From NCBI RefSeq assembly GCF_000009905.1, contig NC_006177.1, forward strand, positions 434,001 through 498,000: a stretch of 64,000 nucleotides of DNA, given 5' to 3'. The DNA comes from Symbiobacterium thermophilum IAM 14863 (lineage in GTDB: Bacteria; Bacillota; Sulfobacillia; Symbiobacteriales; Symbiobacteriaceae). Positions 52,024 to 60,236 of the stretch are shown piece by piece; position 1 is the stretch's first letter; the number at the start of each line of letters is the position of its first letter. The notes under the pieces are model-generated. The model ran no database searches, was not told the DNA's origin, and saw nothing but the letters and a program-made list of their open reading frames with translations. A program made the translations under genes and the position numbers.

Positions 52024-53363
52024 AGGCATCCCTGGATGATCAGGGGACAGGACTGAGCCCGGGGGTTATCGCCACGATCGATGTGGCGGAGGTCAACGAC
52101 CCGCCGTCGGGCCAGCCCGACCGCTGGCGCACCCAGCTGCGGGACTCGGGGCCGTGGAAGATCCCGTTCAGCGTCCTGACCGCCAACGACCTGCCCGGTC
52201 CGGAGAACGAGGGGGGCCAGTCGCTGACGGTGGATGCGGTGGTGACCGACGGCAGCGACCCGGCGCACGCACCGGTGGGCGGCACGGTCCGGATCGAGGG
52301 CGCCGACGTGATCTTCACGCCGGATCCCGGCTTCACCGGAGAGGCGGCCTTCAGCTACTACGTGCGGGACGACGGGGCCACCGGCGGGCAGCCGGATCCG
52401 CAGACGTCGCCGCAGCCGGCGCGGGTGACGTTTGTCGTCCGCGCTCCCTCCCCCCCGCCGCCGCCGAAGGTGACCCTCAGCGCCCCGGCGACCGTGACCC
52501 GGGAGAGCGAGATCACCGTGACCGGCACCGCCAACCCGGGCGCGGAGGTGACGGTGAACGGCCAGACCGTCTGGGCAGACATCCAGGGCAACTGGAGCGC
52601 CCGGGTCACGCTGCGGGAAGGCAGGAACCTTATCACCGCCGTCAGCGGGACCGCCCGCGACAGCGTCATCGTGATCCGTGACACGGTGCCCCCTGCCCTG
52701 AGCCTGCACGCGCCGGCGCTGCGGACGGCCGAGGACAGCGTCACGCTGACCGCGGAGGCGGGGGAGGGCGCCACGGTCTGGATCGAGGGTGTGCAGGGGC
52801 GGAGCCTGACGGTCTCCCTGGCCGTGGGCGTCAACCGGTTCACGGCGCTGGCGGAGGATGCGGCCGGCAACCGGACGGTCGCGGCGATCGAGATCATCCG
52901 GGTGGAGACGGCGCCTGAGCCGGTGGTGGTGGAGCCCGGGGCCGGCGCGGCCGTAGGCCTGTCGCAGTTCCGGGGGGAGCTGGCCGGCGGAGCCGCGGCG
53001 CAGCCGGTGGCCCTGGCCATCCATTCGCCCACCCTGAACATGGAGGCTTTGGAACGGGTCCAGGGAGCTGGGCTCATCGCCGCCAGCGGTGATGTTGAGG
53101 CCACCGGGATGGAGAGCGGCGAGCAGGTTCACGAGCTGAACGCCCCGGCCATGGTCCGGTTCACCTACGACCCGTCGGTGGTGACCGTTCCGGACCGGCT
53201 GCGGATCTACTCTTTCGACCCGGCCCAGCAGGTGTGGGTGGAGCTGGGCGGGGAGGTGGACCCGGAGATGTCCACCATCACCGTCCAGGTGGAGCGCCTG
53301 GCGACCTTCGCCGCTCTGGTGCCCGAAGCCGGTGCGCCGGTGATGGATGCGCCCCCGGCGTAG
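52017..53363 (+). CDS. Surface protein fragment (Ig-like domains)
   Basis: 448 codons, but the true coding frame begins earlier at about 51930 (FITVAEGAAGLVFVPDPDRN). Holds another Big_9 domain, then Ig-like domains (VTRESEITVTGTANPGAEVT and its repeat VTLTAEAGEGATVWIEGVQG) and a PKD/ZU5-like region near the end (LRIYSFDPAQQVWVELGG). Ends at the in-frame TAG 53361-53363, after which the same frame continues without a break. Confidence 0.6.
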   Translation: MVKASLDDQGTGLSPGVIATIDVAEVNDPPSGQPDRWRTQLRDSGPWKIPFSVLTANDLPGPENEGGQSLTVDAVVTDGSDPAHAPVGGTVRIEGADVIFTPDPGFTGEAAFSYYVRDDGATGGQPDPQTSPQPARVTFVVRAPSPPPPPKVTLSAPATVTRESEITVTGTANPGAEVTVNGQTVWADIQGNWSARVTLREGRNLITAVSGTARDSVIVIRDTVPPALSLHAPALRTAEDSVTLTAEAGEGATVWIEGVQGRSLTVSLAVGVNRFTALAEDAAGNRTVAAIEIIRVETAPEPVVVEPGAGAAVGLSQFRGELAGGAAAQPVALAIHSPTLNMEALERVQGAGLIAASGDVEATGMESGEQVHELNAPAMVRFTYDPSVVTVPDRLRIYSFDPAQQVWVELGGEVDPEMSTITVQVERLATFAALVPEAGAPVMDAPPA

Positions 53364-54125
53364 TTGCGCAGCAGGGACATTACGCTGACCGGCACCTACC
53401 TGCCGAACACGCCGGTGACCCTGGTGGTGGACGGTGTGGCGCAGGTGCAGGGCATGACGGACAGCGCCGGACGCTTCCGGCTGACGGGGACGCTGGAGCC
53501 CGGGCGCAACCGGGTGTACGTGATGGGGGAGGGGCCGCTGGCATCCCGGGAGTACGCGGTCCGGTACCTGCCGCCGTATACCGACATGGCCGGCCACTGG
53601 GCGGAAGCGGTGGTGGACGCGCTGCACGAGCGGGGCGTGGTGTCACTGTACCCGCTGCCGCGGTTTGAGCCCGAGGCGCAGGTGACCCGGATGGAGTTTG
53701 CGGTGATGGTGGCCCGGGCGCTGCGGTTGCCGGCGGCGGAGGAGCAGGCGCCGTTCACGGATGTGGCCGTCATGCCGCAGTGGGCCCTGCTCGAGGTGGC
53801 GGCTGCGGTGAAGGCGGGGATCATCAAGGGGATGCCCGACGGGTCGTTTGCGCCCGACCGGCTGGTGACCCGCGCGGAAATGGCGGCCATGCTGACCCGG
53901 GCGCTGGCCTGGGCCGGGCTGGAGGTGAAGCCGGAGGCGCCCGAGTTCGCCGATCAGGCAGAGATCCCCGACTGGGCCGTGGAGCCGGTGGCGGCGGCGG
54001 TGCGGCATGGGCTGATCAAGGGCTACCCGGACGGCACGTTCCGGCCCGGAAGCCCGACGACCCGGGCTGAAGCGGCGACCATGGTGCACCGGCTGCTGCA
54101 GACGGTGATCGGGTTGAACCCGTAG
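53364..54125 (+). CDS. Surface protein C-terminal fragment with three SLH domains
   Basis: 253 codons in the same frame as the previous segment, directly after its TAG; the TTG at 53364 is no evident start. An Ig-like stretch (DITLTGTYLPNTPVTLVVDG) precedes three SLH domains (MAGHWAEAVVDALHERGVV; FTDVAVMPQWALLEVAAAVK; FADQAEIPDWAVEPVAAAVR) with TRAEMAAMLTRAL-type motifs. SLH domains bind pyruvylated cell-wall polymer, anchoring surface proteins. Confidence 0.75.
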   Translation: MRSRDITLTGTYLPNTPVTLVVDGVAQVQGMTDSAGRFRLTGTLEPGRNRVYVMGEGPLASREYAVRYLPPYTDMAGHWAEAVVDALHERGVVSLYPLPRFEPEAQVTRMEFAVMVARALRLPAAEEQAPFTDVAVMPQWALLEVAAAVKAGIIKGMPDGSFAPDRLVTRAEMAAMLTRALAWAGLEVKPEAPEFADQAEIPDWAVEPVAAAVRHGLIKGYPDGTFRPGSPTTRAEAATMVHRLLQTVIGLNP

Positions 54126-54135
54126 GCCGAAAAGG

Positions 54136-54173
54136 GGCCCTCCCGTGTGCCGTTCGGTCGGCACGGGAGGGCC
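54136..54173 (+). terminator. Terminator after the SLH gene
   Basis: A 12-bp stem GGCCCTCCCGTG (54136-54147) with CACGGGAGGGCC (54162-54173), then TTCC. Confidence 0.82.
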
Positions 54174-54275
54174 TTCCGCGTCTGGGTGAGCGGGTTGCTT
54201 CTGTCAGCAGGGCGCACCGGGGAACAAGCCTGTGCCCAGAATCGTCTGACACTGAAAACGGAAGGAGGGCGACAG

Positions 54276-54794
54276 GTGGAGTATCAGGTGCGTCACGCCG
54301 CCCCGGAGGATGCGGCGGCCGTCGCCGCGGTGGCCCGGCGCACGTGGGCGGACACCTACCGGGGCATCATCCCGGTGGAGATTCAGGCGGCCGTGTTGCC
54401 CCAGTGGTACGCGGAGGAGCGGCTCGCCCGGGCCGCCGCGAACCCCGCGAGCGCGTTCTTCGTCGCCCAGACGGGGGCCGGCGAGGGGGTGGGCTTTGCC
54501 CAGGCGGGGCCGAGGGAGGAGCCTGGCGACGCGGAGCTCTGGCGGTTCTACGTGCTGCCGGAGCACCAGCGGAGGGGGCTCGGGCGGCGGCTCCTGCAGG
54601 CCTGCCTGGGCGCGCTGCAGGCCCAGGGGCCCGTATCCCGGCTCTTCGTCCAGGTGGAGGCGAAAAACGCGGGCGGCCGGCGCGCCTACGAGCGGCTGGG
54701 GTTTCACTACGTCCGGGAGTACGATGACGAGCTCATGGGCCATACCACGCGGATGTGCGAAATGTGCCTGCATCTGGACGGCCAGGGAAGCTGA
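54276..54794 (+). CDS. GNAT-family N-acetyltransferase
   Basis: 172 aa from GTG 54276, with GAAGGAGGG 6 nt upstream. Acetyl-CoA loop motif A is seen as RFYVLPEHQRRGLGRRLLQA (~95-115), and the C-terminal RAYERLGFHYVREY is motif B. DAAAVAAVARRTWADTYRGI is the usual N-terminal helix pair. Transfers acetyl from acetyl-CoA to an unknown amine, in the cytoplasm. Upstream open frame lacks a ribosome site. Confidence 0.88.
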   Translation: MEYQVRHAAPEDAAAVAAVARRTWADTYRGIIPVEIQAAVLPQWYAEERLARAAANPASAFFVAQTGAGEGVGFAQAGPREEPGDAELWRFYVLPEHQRRGLGRRLLQACLGALQAQGPVSRLFVQVEAKNAGGRRAYERLGFHYVREYDDELMGHTTRMCEMCLHLDGQGS

Positions 54795-54940
54795 AGCGTG
54801 ACGGCCTGGCACCGCCGGCGAGCGGCGCCGGCGGGGAGGTCGCGGCCTGACGGCGGTCGAATCCCAGAGATGGCGGTTTCGCAAGCGGCCCGATTCCCCG
54901 CGGCTGAAACCAGATGCACCGAGAGAGGAGCGATCGCCCC

Positions 54941-55300
54941 ATGCCGTTCGTCACCGTGGACCATTTCGCAGGGGTCGACCCGCAGGTCCGGCGCCTGCTT
55001 CAGCAGCGGGTGGCCCAGGTCGTCGTCGAGACGCTGGGCGCCCCGCCCGAGAACGTGCGCGTGTTCACTCGCGCCTTCTCCCCCGAGGATGCGTACCGGG
55101 GCGACGGCGACGCGGCCGCGGCCCTGCCCATGATCCGGGTGGAGCTCATGAGCGGCCGCCCGCTGGAGCTGAAACGCCGGCTGATGGTGGCCCTGGCCCG
55201 CACGGTCGCCGAAACGCTGGAGGTGGACGTGGCGCAGATCCGGACCGTGATGTACGAGAACGAGCCGTACCACTTCTGCTTTGGGGAGACGCCGCGCTGA
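54941..55300 (+). CDS. Tautomerase-like protein
   Basis: 119 aa starting MPFVTVDHFAG. The Pro after Met is the catalytic base of the 4-oxalocrotonate tautomerase superfamily. Two related halves are visible (~2-60 and ~60-119), as in the fused 'cis-CaaD/MSAD-like' tautomerases. ATG with GAGAGGAG upstream. Small-molecule isomerase with unknown substrate; it precedes an FAH-family gene, consistent with an aromatic catabolic unit. Confidence 0.75.
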   Translation: MPFVTVDHFAGVDPQVRRLLQQRVAQVVVETLGAPPENVRVFTRAFSPEDAYRGDGDAAAALPMIRVELMSGRPLELKRRLMVALARTVAETLEVDVAQIRTVMYENEPYHFCFGETPR

Positions 55301-55415
55301 GGGCCTGAGGCAAGGAACGGGACCCGTGGGCAGGGGCGGCGACCCGGTGGCGGAGAGGCGCGCCCGATGACGGGATCTACCTGCGCACGGGTCCCACTGG
55401 GAGGGGGAATGGCCG

Positions 55416-56300
55416 ATGCTCCTGGTCACCTACCGCACGCCCGGCGGCCTCGCCCTGGGGGTCAGGACGGAGAGGGGCATCCTCGACGTCTCCGCTGCCG
55501 CCGGGCGCTTCGGGCGCAGGGACGTCCCGCTTCACGTCGACCAGGCGCTGGGGATGGGGCTCGACGCCCTCGACCCGCTGGCGGACCTGGTCGCCCGGGC
55601 CGAGGAAGAGGCTGACCTGTTCCTGCCGGAGGACGGCCTCAGGCTGGGGCCGCCGGTGCCCCGGCCGGGCAAGATCCTCTGCGTCGGCCTCAACTACCGC
55701 GCCCACGCCGCGGAAGCTCACATGGCGGTGCCCGCCTACCCCGTCCTGTTCGCCAAGTTCCAAAACGCCGTCGCCGGCCCGGGCGACCCCGTGGTCCTGC
55801 CGAGCATCGCCGAGCAGTACGACTACGAGGCCGAGCTGGTGGTGGTGATCGGCCGCCGGGCCCGGCGCGTGCCTGCGGAGGCCGCACTGGATTACGTGCT
55901 GGGCTACTGTAACGGCAACGACCTGAGCGCCCGGGAACTGCAGATGCGCACCAGCCAGTGGCTGCTGGGCAAGTCGCTGGACGGCTTCCTGCCCATCGGG
56001 CCGTACCTGGTGACCCGGGACGAGGTGCCGGACCCGCAGGACCTGCGCATCCGGCTCTGGCGCAACGGGGAGATCCGGCAGGACGGCCACACCCGGAACA
56101 TGCTCTTCCCTGTGGCGGAGCTCATCGCGTACATCAGCCGGTACATGACCCTGGAGCCCGGGGACATCATCGCGACCGGCACCCCGGAAGGGGTGATCAT
56201 GGGCCTTGCGGAGAAAGACTGGCTGAAGCCGGGCGACGTGGTGGCCGTCGAGATCGACGGTCTGGGGCGGTTGGAGAACCGGCTGGTGGCCGGCGAGTGA
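55416..56300 (+). CDS. Fumarylacetoacetate hydrolase family protein
   Basis: 294 aa. The conserved core begins KILCVGLNYRAHAAEA, with metal-binding acidic residues in YDYEAELVVVIG and NGNDLSARELQ. GTPEGVIMGL near the C terminus is a family signature. FAH-fold enzymes hydrolyse or decarboxylate 1,3-dicarbonyl compounds. GGGAGGGGG lies 12 nt before the ATG. Substrate unknown; the neighbouring tautomerase suggests a catabolic link. Confidence 0.9.
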   Translation: MLLVTYRTPGGLALGVRTERGILDVSAAAGRFGRRDVPLHVDQALGMGLDALDPLADLVARAEEEADLFLPEDGLRLGPPVPRPGKILCVGLNYRAHAAEAHMAVPAYPVLFAKFQNAVAGPGDPVVLPSIAEQYDYEAELVVVIGRRARRVPAEAALDYVLGYCNGNDLSARELQMRTSQWLLGKSLDGFLPIGPYLVTRDEVPDPQDLRIRLWRNGEIRQDGHTRNMLFPVAELIAYISRYMTLEPGDIIATGTPEGVIMGLAEKDWLKPGDVVAVEIDGLGRLENRLVAGE

Positions 56301-56362
56301 TCTGAAAGCATGACCAGGGTGCCCCCGGGCGGGGGGCACCCCCTGGTGTTACGGTGGTTACG

Positions 56363-58129
56363 CTACCTCGCGATCCCCGCTTTTTCGTCCGGGGCGATGG
56401 CGGTCCAGAGCTCCCGCATGGCCGGGGAGGTGCGCAGGAGCTCCGGCAGCGGACCGGCAGCCACCAGCCGCCCCTCATCCAGGAGGAGGATCTGATCGGC
56501 CCGCTCCAGCGCCGCCCGCCGGTTGGAGACGCAGAGCACCGTCGCGCCCTCCCGGGCGAAGAGCCTGCGCCAGAGCTCCGCCTCGGTCTCGCTGTCCAGG
56601 GCGGAGGAGATGTCGTCGAGCACCAGCAGCGCGGGCTGCCGGGCGAACATCCGGGCGGCGGCGGTCCGCTGCACCTGCCCCCCCGAAAGCTTCACCCCCC
56701 GGGATCCCACCTCGGTCTCCAGGCCGCAGGGGAACTGTGCCACGTCGGGCTCCAGCACCGCGGCGGCGACGGCCTCCTCCATATCCACGTCCGACTCCGC
56801 CAGCCCCAGCAGGATGTTGGCCCGCAGCGAGCCGGAGAAGATCCGGGGCACCTGCGGCGTGTAGGCGATGCGGGGCGGGGTGAAGAACGCCATCGGGTCC
56901 GTGACGACCTGCCCGTTCCAGCGCACCTCGCCGGCCTCTGCGGGCAGGAGGCCCAGCAGGGTGCGCACCAGCGTCGTCTTGCCGGAGCCGATCCTGCCGG
57001 TGATCACGGTGAAGCTGCCGCGGGGGAGCGTGAAGGAGACGTCGGCGATGCCCCGGCCCGTCTCGGGGTGGCGGTAAGTCAGGCCCGCCACGGTGAGCAC
57101 TTCCAGGGCGTCTTCCGGCCGGCGTGCCGGCGCCGGTTCGGGCGGGATCTCCTCCCGGAAATCCAGCCTCGCTCCGGCTACCAGCTCCTGGTCGCCTCCG
57201 GCCAGCTCCGCCATGCGGGCCTGGTAGACTCCCACCGCCCGGAGCTGGGCGACGGATTCGGAGACGCCCCACATCCGCCAGCCCACCTGCTGCAGGAGCA
57301 TCTGAAAGAGGGCGAACTGGGCGGGGCTGAACTGCCCGCGGGCCAGCAGGGGCGCCGCAGCCAGGATCACCAGGCCGAGGGCCACGTAGAAGCCGTTCTC
57401 CGACAGGGCGAAGAGCAGTCCCCACTGGAGCCGCTCCTTCAGGCTCACGACCTCCCGGTCCTGGTTCAGATCCCGGAAGCGGCGCAGGGCGTCCGGGACG
57501 GCGCCGGCCACCTGAAGCACCGGCACGGCGCTGAGGATCTCCCCCAGGTAGCCTGTCACCGCCTCGGTCCGCTCCATCACCTGGTCGCGGTAGAGCACGA
57601 TGTTCTCCTGGAGCTTCCGCATGGCCAGGAAGACGCCGGCGATGGCGGCCGCGCCCAGGGCGGCCAGGAGCGGCTGAACCGTGAACAGGTAAGCGAAGAT
57701 GCCGGCCGCGGTGGCCACGTCCACCAGGGAGAGGGGGAAGCGGTGGATGTAGAAGCAGGACTCCAGCACGTCGTCCCGGAAGCGGGTGATCGCCTCGCCC
57801 GGGGTCACCGGCAGGGGCAGGGCCCCGGGGCGCCGGTAGATGCCCCGCAGCATGTTGATCCGCAGGAGCGTGGTGAGGATCCGGTCCATGAGGGTGAGGC
57901 CGGCCTGCCAGATGAAGTCGCTGAGCTGTGCGGCCACGCTGGCCAGCAGGAAGGCGATCGCGTACTGCACGGGCTCTTGCGTGCCGCCGGGCAGCGCCGC
58001 GAAGAACCGGGAGGTCATCACGGCCGCGAGCGCAGCGAGCGCAGAGCCCAGCCCGAAACCGAAGGTCGCCAGCAGGACGGCGGGCAGGGTCATGCGGAAC
58101 AGCCGTGCCGTGAAACGGAGACCGCTCAT
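56363..58129 (-). CDS. ABC exporter half-transporter with degenerate ATP site (BmrC/TM287-like)
   Basis: 588 aa: six-helix membrane domain (~1-320) and ATPase domain (~340-588). The ABC signature is normal (LSGGQ), but the Walker B acidic pair reads LVLDD (Asp where the catalytic Glu belongs) and the switch histidine is Asn (VSNRRAALERAD). These changes mark the non-hydrolysing site of heterodimeric exporters. ATG at 58129 overlaps the upstream subunit's stop (TGATG). Likely multidrug exporter subunit in the membrane. Confidence 0.88.
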   Translation of the reverse strand: MSGLRFTARLFRMTLPAVLLATFGFGLGSALAALAAVMTSRFFAALPGGTQEPVQYAIAFLLASVAAQLSDFIWQAGLTLMDRILTTLLRINMLRGIYRRPGALPLPVTPGEAITRFRDDVLESCFYIHRFPLSLVDVATAAGIFAYLFTVQPLLAALGAAAIAGVFLAMRKLQENIVLYRDQVMERTEAVTGYLGEILSAVPVLQVAGAVPDALRRFRDLNQDREVVSLKERLQWGLLFALSENGFYVALGLVILAAAPLLARGQFSPAQFALFQMLLQQVGWRMWGVSESVAQLRAVGVYQARMAELAGGDQELVAGARLDFREEIPPEPAPARRPEDALEVLTVAGLTYRHPETGRGIADVSFTLPRGSFTVITGRIGSGKTTLVRTLLGLLPAEAGEVRWNGQVVTDPMAFFTPPRIAYTPQVPRIFSGSLRANILLGLAESDVDMEEAVAAAVLEPDVAQFPCGLETEVGSRGVKLSGGQVQRTAAARMFARQPALLVLDDISSALDSETEAELWRRLFAREGATVLCVSNRRAALERADQILLLDEGRLVAAGPLPELLRTSPAMRELWTAIAPDEKAGIAR

Positions 58130-59868
58130 CAGGCCAGCACCTCCTCGCTTCCTGCCGAGCGCAGCCGGTTGTAGTGGGAGCGGGTATCCCGGGCCAGGAT
58201 CCGGCGCGGCCCCCACTCCAGGATCGAGCCCTGGTCCAGCACGAGGATGTCGTCGGCCCGCTCCACGGTGGTCAGCCGGTGAGCGATGATGATCGCTGTA
58301 CGGCCGGCCAGCAGCCGGTCTACCGCGCGCTGCAACAGGGCTTCGGTCACGGGGTCGATGCGGGCGGTGAACTCATCCAGGATGACGAGCCCCGGATCCC
58401 GGAGCGAGAGGCGCACCAGGGCGAGCAACTGGGCCTCGCCCGCCGACAGCCCGCCGCCCGCCGGACCGATCCGGCTGTCGAGCCCGTCCTCGAAGCGCCC
58501 GAACCATCCGGTGAGGCCGAGCCGGTGGACAGCTGCCCAGATCTGCTCATCGGTGATCGCGGGGTTGAACAGCGCCAGGTTATCCCGCAGGGTGCCGCCG
58601 AACAGGCCCACCTCCTGCGAGATCAGGCCGATGCGGCTGCGCAGCTCGTCCAGCGGCAGCTGGCGGATGTCGGAGCCGCCGATGCGCACCGTGCCCTCCT
58701 GCGGGTCGTAGAAGCGGCAGAGCAGCCGGATCAGGCTGGACTTGCCGCTGCCGGTTCGCCCGAGGATGCCGAGCGTCCGTCCCGGCTCGAGGTGGAAGGA
58801 GACGTCATTCAGCACGAGGCGCCCCTCCTCGTACTGGAAGGACACCCGCTCCAGGGTGACGGAAAGGGGGCCGTCGCGCAGGGCGCCCCCGGCGCCGTCG
58901 GTGATGGCCGGCGACACCGCCTTCAGCTTCACCAGTCGTCCCAGCGCGGCCCGGGCCCGCTGCATCTCGTCCATCTGGTTCCGGATGGTGCTGATCGGCT
59001 CGCCGAGCAGGTCGGCGTAGAAGAAGAGCATCATGGCGGTGCCCAGGGAGAGGGAGCCGTTTCGGTACAGGGACCAGGCCAGGAGCAGCATGGCGAACTG
59101 GCCGAGCACCCAGGTGACGTACGTCACGCCTGCGGCGGTTGTCTCCAGGGCACGGGCCCGCCAGCGCAGCCGCCAGTGCCTGGCCGACAGGGCCATGAGC
59201 CTCCGCAGCACGTAGCGGTCGGCGCCCAGCGCCTTCACCTCCTCACGCCCGGCGATATGCTCCTCCACGAAGGACATCATCTCCGCGGAAGAGGCCCGGA
59301 TGCCGGCCCAGGCCTTCACGGAGAGCGAGGAGACCGCGAGCATGGCCGCAATGCCGAGGGCGAAGGAGCCCAGGCCCACCAGGCCGGGGAGCGGCCCCTC
59401 CGTGAAGAGCACGACGAGCACGCCGCCGATCAGCAGCAGCGAGGCGCCCACCTGGGCGACGAACTGGGAGAAGAAGCCGGCGAGGACGGTGACGTCTCCG
59501 TCGATCCGCTCGATCAGCTCGCCCGGGGTGTGCTCCTTGTGAAAGGCGAGGTCCAGGCCGAGGACGTGCCGGGCGAGGTCCAGCCGCAGCGCGTTGGTCG
59601 CCTTCCAGGCGATGCGCTCGGATAGCATGGTGGCCGTGATCCGAAGGACCTGGATGAGCAGCGCCGCGGCCAGGAAGAGGCCGGCGGGGAGGACCAGTTC
59701 CGGCAGCGGCGCCCCCTCCATGGTGCGGTCGACCAGGGAGCGGAGCAACTGGGGAAAGAGGAGCCGGAGGACGGTGGCTCCCGTCAGCAGCGTGACCAAG
59801 AGCAGCAGGAACCCGCTCAGGGGTCTCAGATAGGTCCAGAGAAAGCGGAACGCGCTGTGGAGAGACAC
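58129..59868 (-). CDS. ABC exporter half-transporter with intact ATP site (BmrD/TM288-like)
   Basis: 579 aa with six helices (~1-300) and an ATPase domain: Walker A ILGRTGSGKSSLIRLL, Walker B LVILDEFTARID with the catalytic Glu, and switch His in IIIAHRLTTVERAD. Its signature is variant (LSAGE). In heterodimers the variant signature faces the other subunit's degenerate Walker site, which fits the pair here. The GTG start follows the attenuator's T-tract; AAAGGGG inside the hairpin is the only likely ribosome site. Confidence 0.9.
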   Translation of the reverse strand: MSLHSAFRFLWTYLRPLSGFLLLLVTLLTGATVLRLLFPQLLRSLVDRTMEGAPLPELVLPAGLFLAAALLIQVLRITATMLSERIAWKATNALRLDLARHVLGLDLAFHKEHTPGELIERIDGDVTVLAGFFSQFVAQVGASLLLIGGVLVVLFTEGPLPGLVGLGSFALGIAAMLAVSSLSVKAWAGIRASSAEMMSFVEEHIAGREEVKALGADRYVLRRLMALSARHWRLRWRARALETTAAGVTYVTWVLGQFAMLLLAWSLYRNGSLSLGTAMMLFFYADLLGEPISTIRNQMDEMQRARAALGRLVKLKAVSPAITDGAGGALRDGPLSVTLERVSFQYEEGRLVLNDVSFHLEPGRTLGILGRTGSGKSSLIRLLCRFYDPQEGTVRIGGSDIRQLPLDELRSRIGLISQEVGLFGGTLRDNLALFNPAITDEQIWAAVHRLGLTGWFGRFEDGLDSRIGPAGGGLSAGEAQLLALVRLSLRDPGLVILDEFTARIDPVTEALLQRAVDRLLAGRTAIIIAHRLTTVERADDILVLDQGSILEWGPRRILARDTRSHYNRLRSAGSEEVLA

Positions 59869-59942
59869 AAAAAAACAGGCCCCTTTCGTCGCTGTGATGG
59901 GTGGGAGGACGTCCTACCTGCTCACAGACGAACCAGGCCTGT
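59869..59942 (-). terminator. Attenuator hairpin before the ABC exporter operon
   Basis: On the minus strand ACAGGCC (59942-59936) pairs with GGCCTGT (59881-59875); inside, TTCGTC with GACGAA and TGTGA with TCACA extend the helix. Seven T follow (59875-59869) directly before the GTG start. AAAGGGG, the probable ribosome site, sits in the 3' arm. The loop carries a 10-nt palindrome AGGACGTCCT. Confidence 0.82.
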
Positions 59943-59970
59943 GCGATCGGTGCAAGCGCGCACAGCTAGT

Positions 59971-60018
59971 TCATCGTGAGCGTCTGGCGAAGAACCGGGG
60001 AAGGTTGAACAGCAGCAC
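59971..60018 (-). CDS. 15-residue leader peptide of the ABC exporter operon
   Basis: GTG start at 60018 with AGGAGG 9 nt upstream, encoding MLLFNLPRFFARRSR and ending at a TGA (59973-59971). The stop lies about 30 nt before the attenuator hairpin. Its position suits a sensor peptide whose stalled ribosome alters hairpin formation, as described for the BmrB leader in Bacillus. Two Phe-Phe/Arg-rich segments would be natural pause points. Not similar enough to BmrB to claim homology. Confidence 0.6.
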   Translation of the reverse strand: MLLFNLPRFFARRSR

Positions 60019-60059
60019 GGGGCAGCACCTCCTGTTCAAGAGTTGTTGGGCAGTTCCCA

Positions 60060-60089
60060 ATGCTAGGCGGCGGCGGCCGGACCTGTCAA
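60060..60089 (-). promoter_or_regulatory. Promoter of leader peptide and ABC exporter operon
   Basis: Minus strand TTGACA (60084-60089) and TAGCAT (60060-60065), 18 bp apart. Transcription would start near 60053, about 35 nt before the leader-peptide start. Divergent from the BON-domain gene. Confidence 0.72.
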
Positions 60090-60236
60090 CGGCGCATTCA
60101 ATTCGATTCGTTCTCTCCGGATGCCGTGGCGGGCGGCCCCTTGACAGCGAGCGCCGCCCCGTTCGCCGTTTTGGACCCATACTGCCGTTGGACGCTGGGC
60201 AGACTAGCCCTGGAGGCCGCGGGGGGAGGAATGCGA

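Larger units (their letters stand above)
49703..54125 (+). pseudogene. Large SLH-anchored surface protein gene broken by two frameshifts and a stop
   Basis: Read across reading frames, the region encodes about 1,470 residues: signal peptide, acidic repeat stalk, cadherin/tandem-95-like domains, Ig-like domains and three SLH domains. The frame changes by one lost base near 50246-50258 and again near 51925-51932, and an in-frame TAG stands at 53361-53363. Similar domain logic on both sides of each break shows it was one gene. Sequencing error, true decay or a programmed event cannot be told apart here. Confidence 0.7.

Noticed and set aside
53361-53366. TAG read as pyrrolysine or a programmed readthrough site
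   Set aside because: No supporting element downstream and the gene already has two frameshifts, so decay or sequencing error is more likely.
59869-60053. T-box in front of the ABC exporter
   Set aside because: No AGGGTGGNACCGCG element or specifier stem; the short ORF and terminator fit translational attenuation instead.
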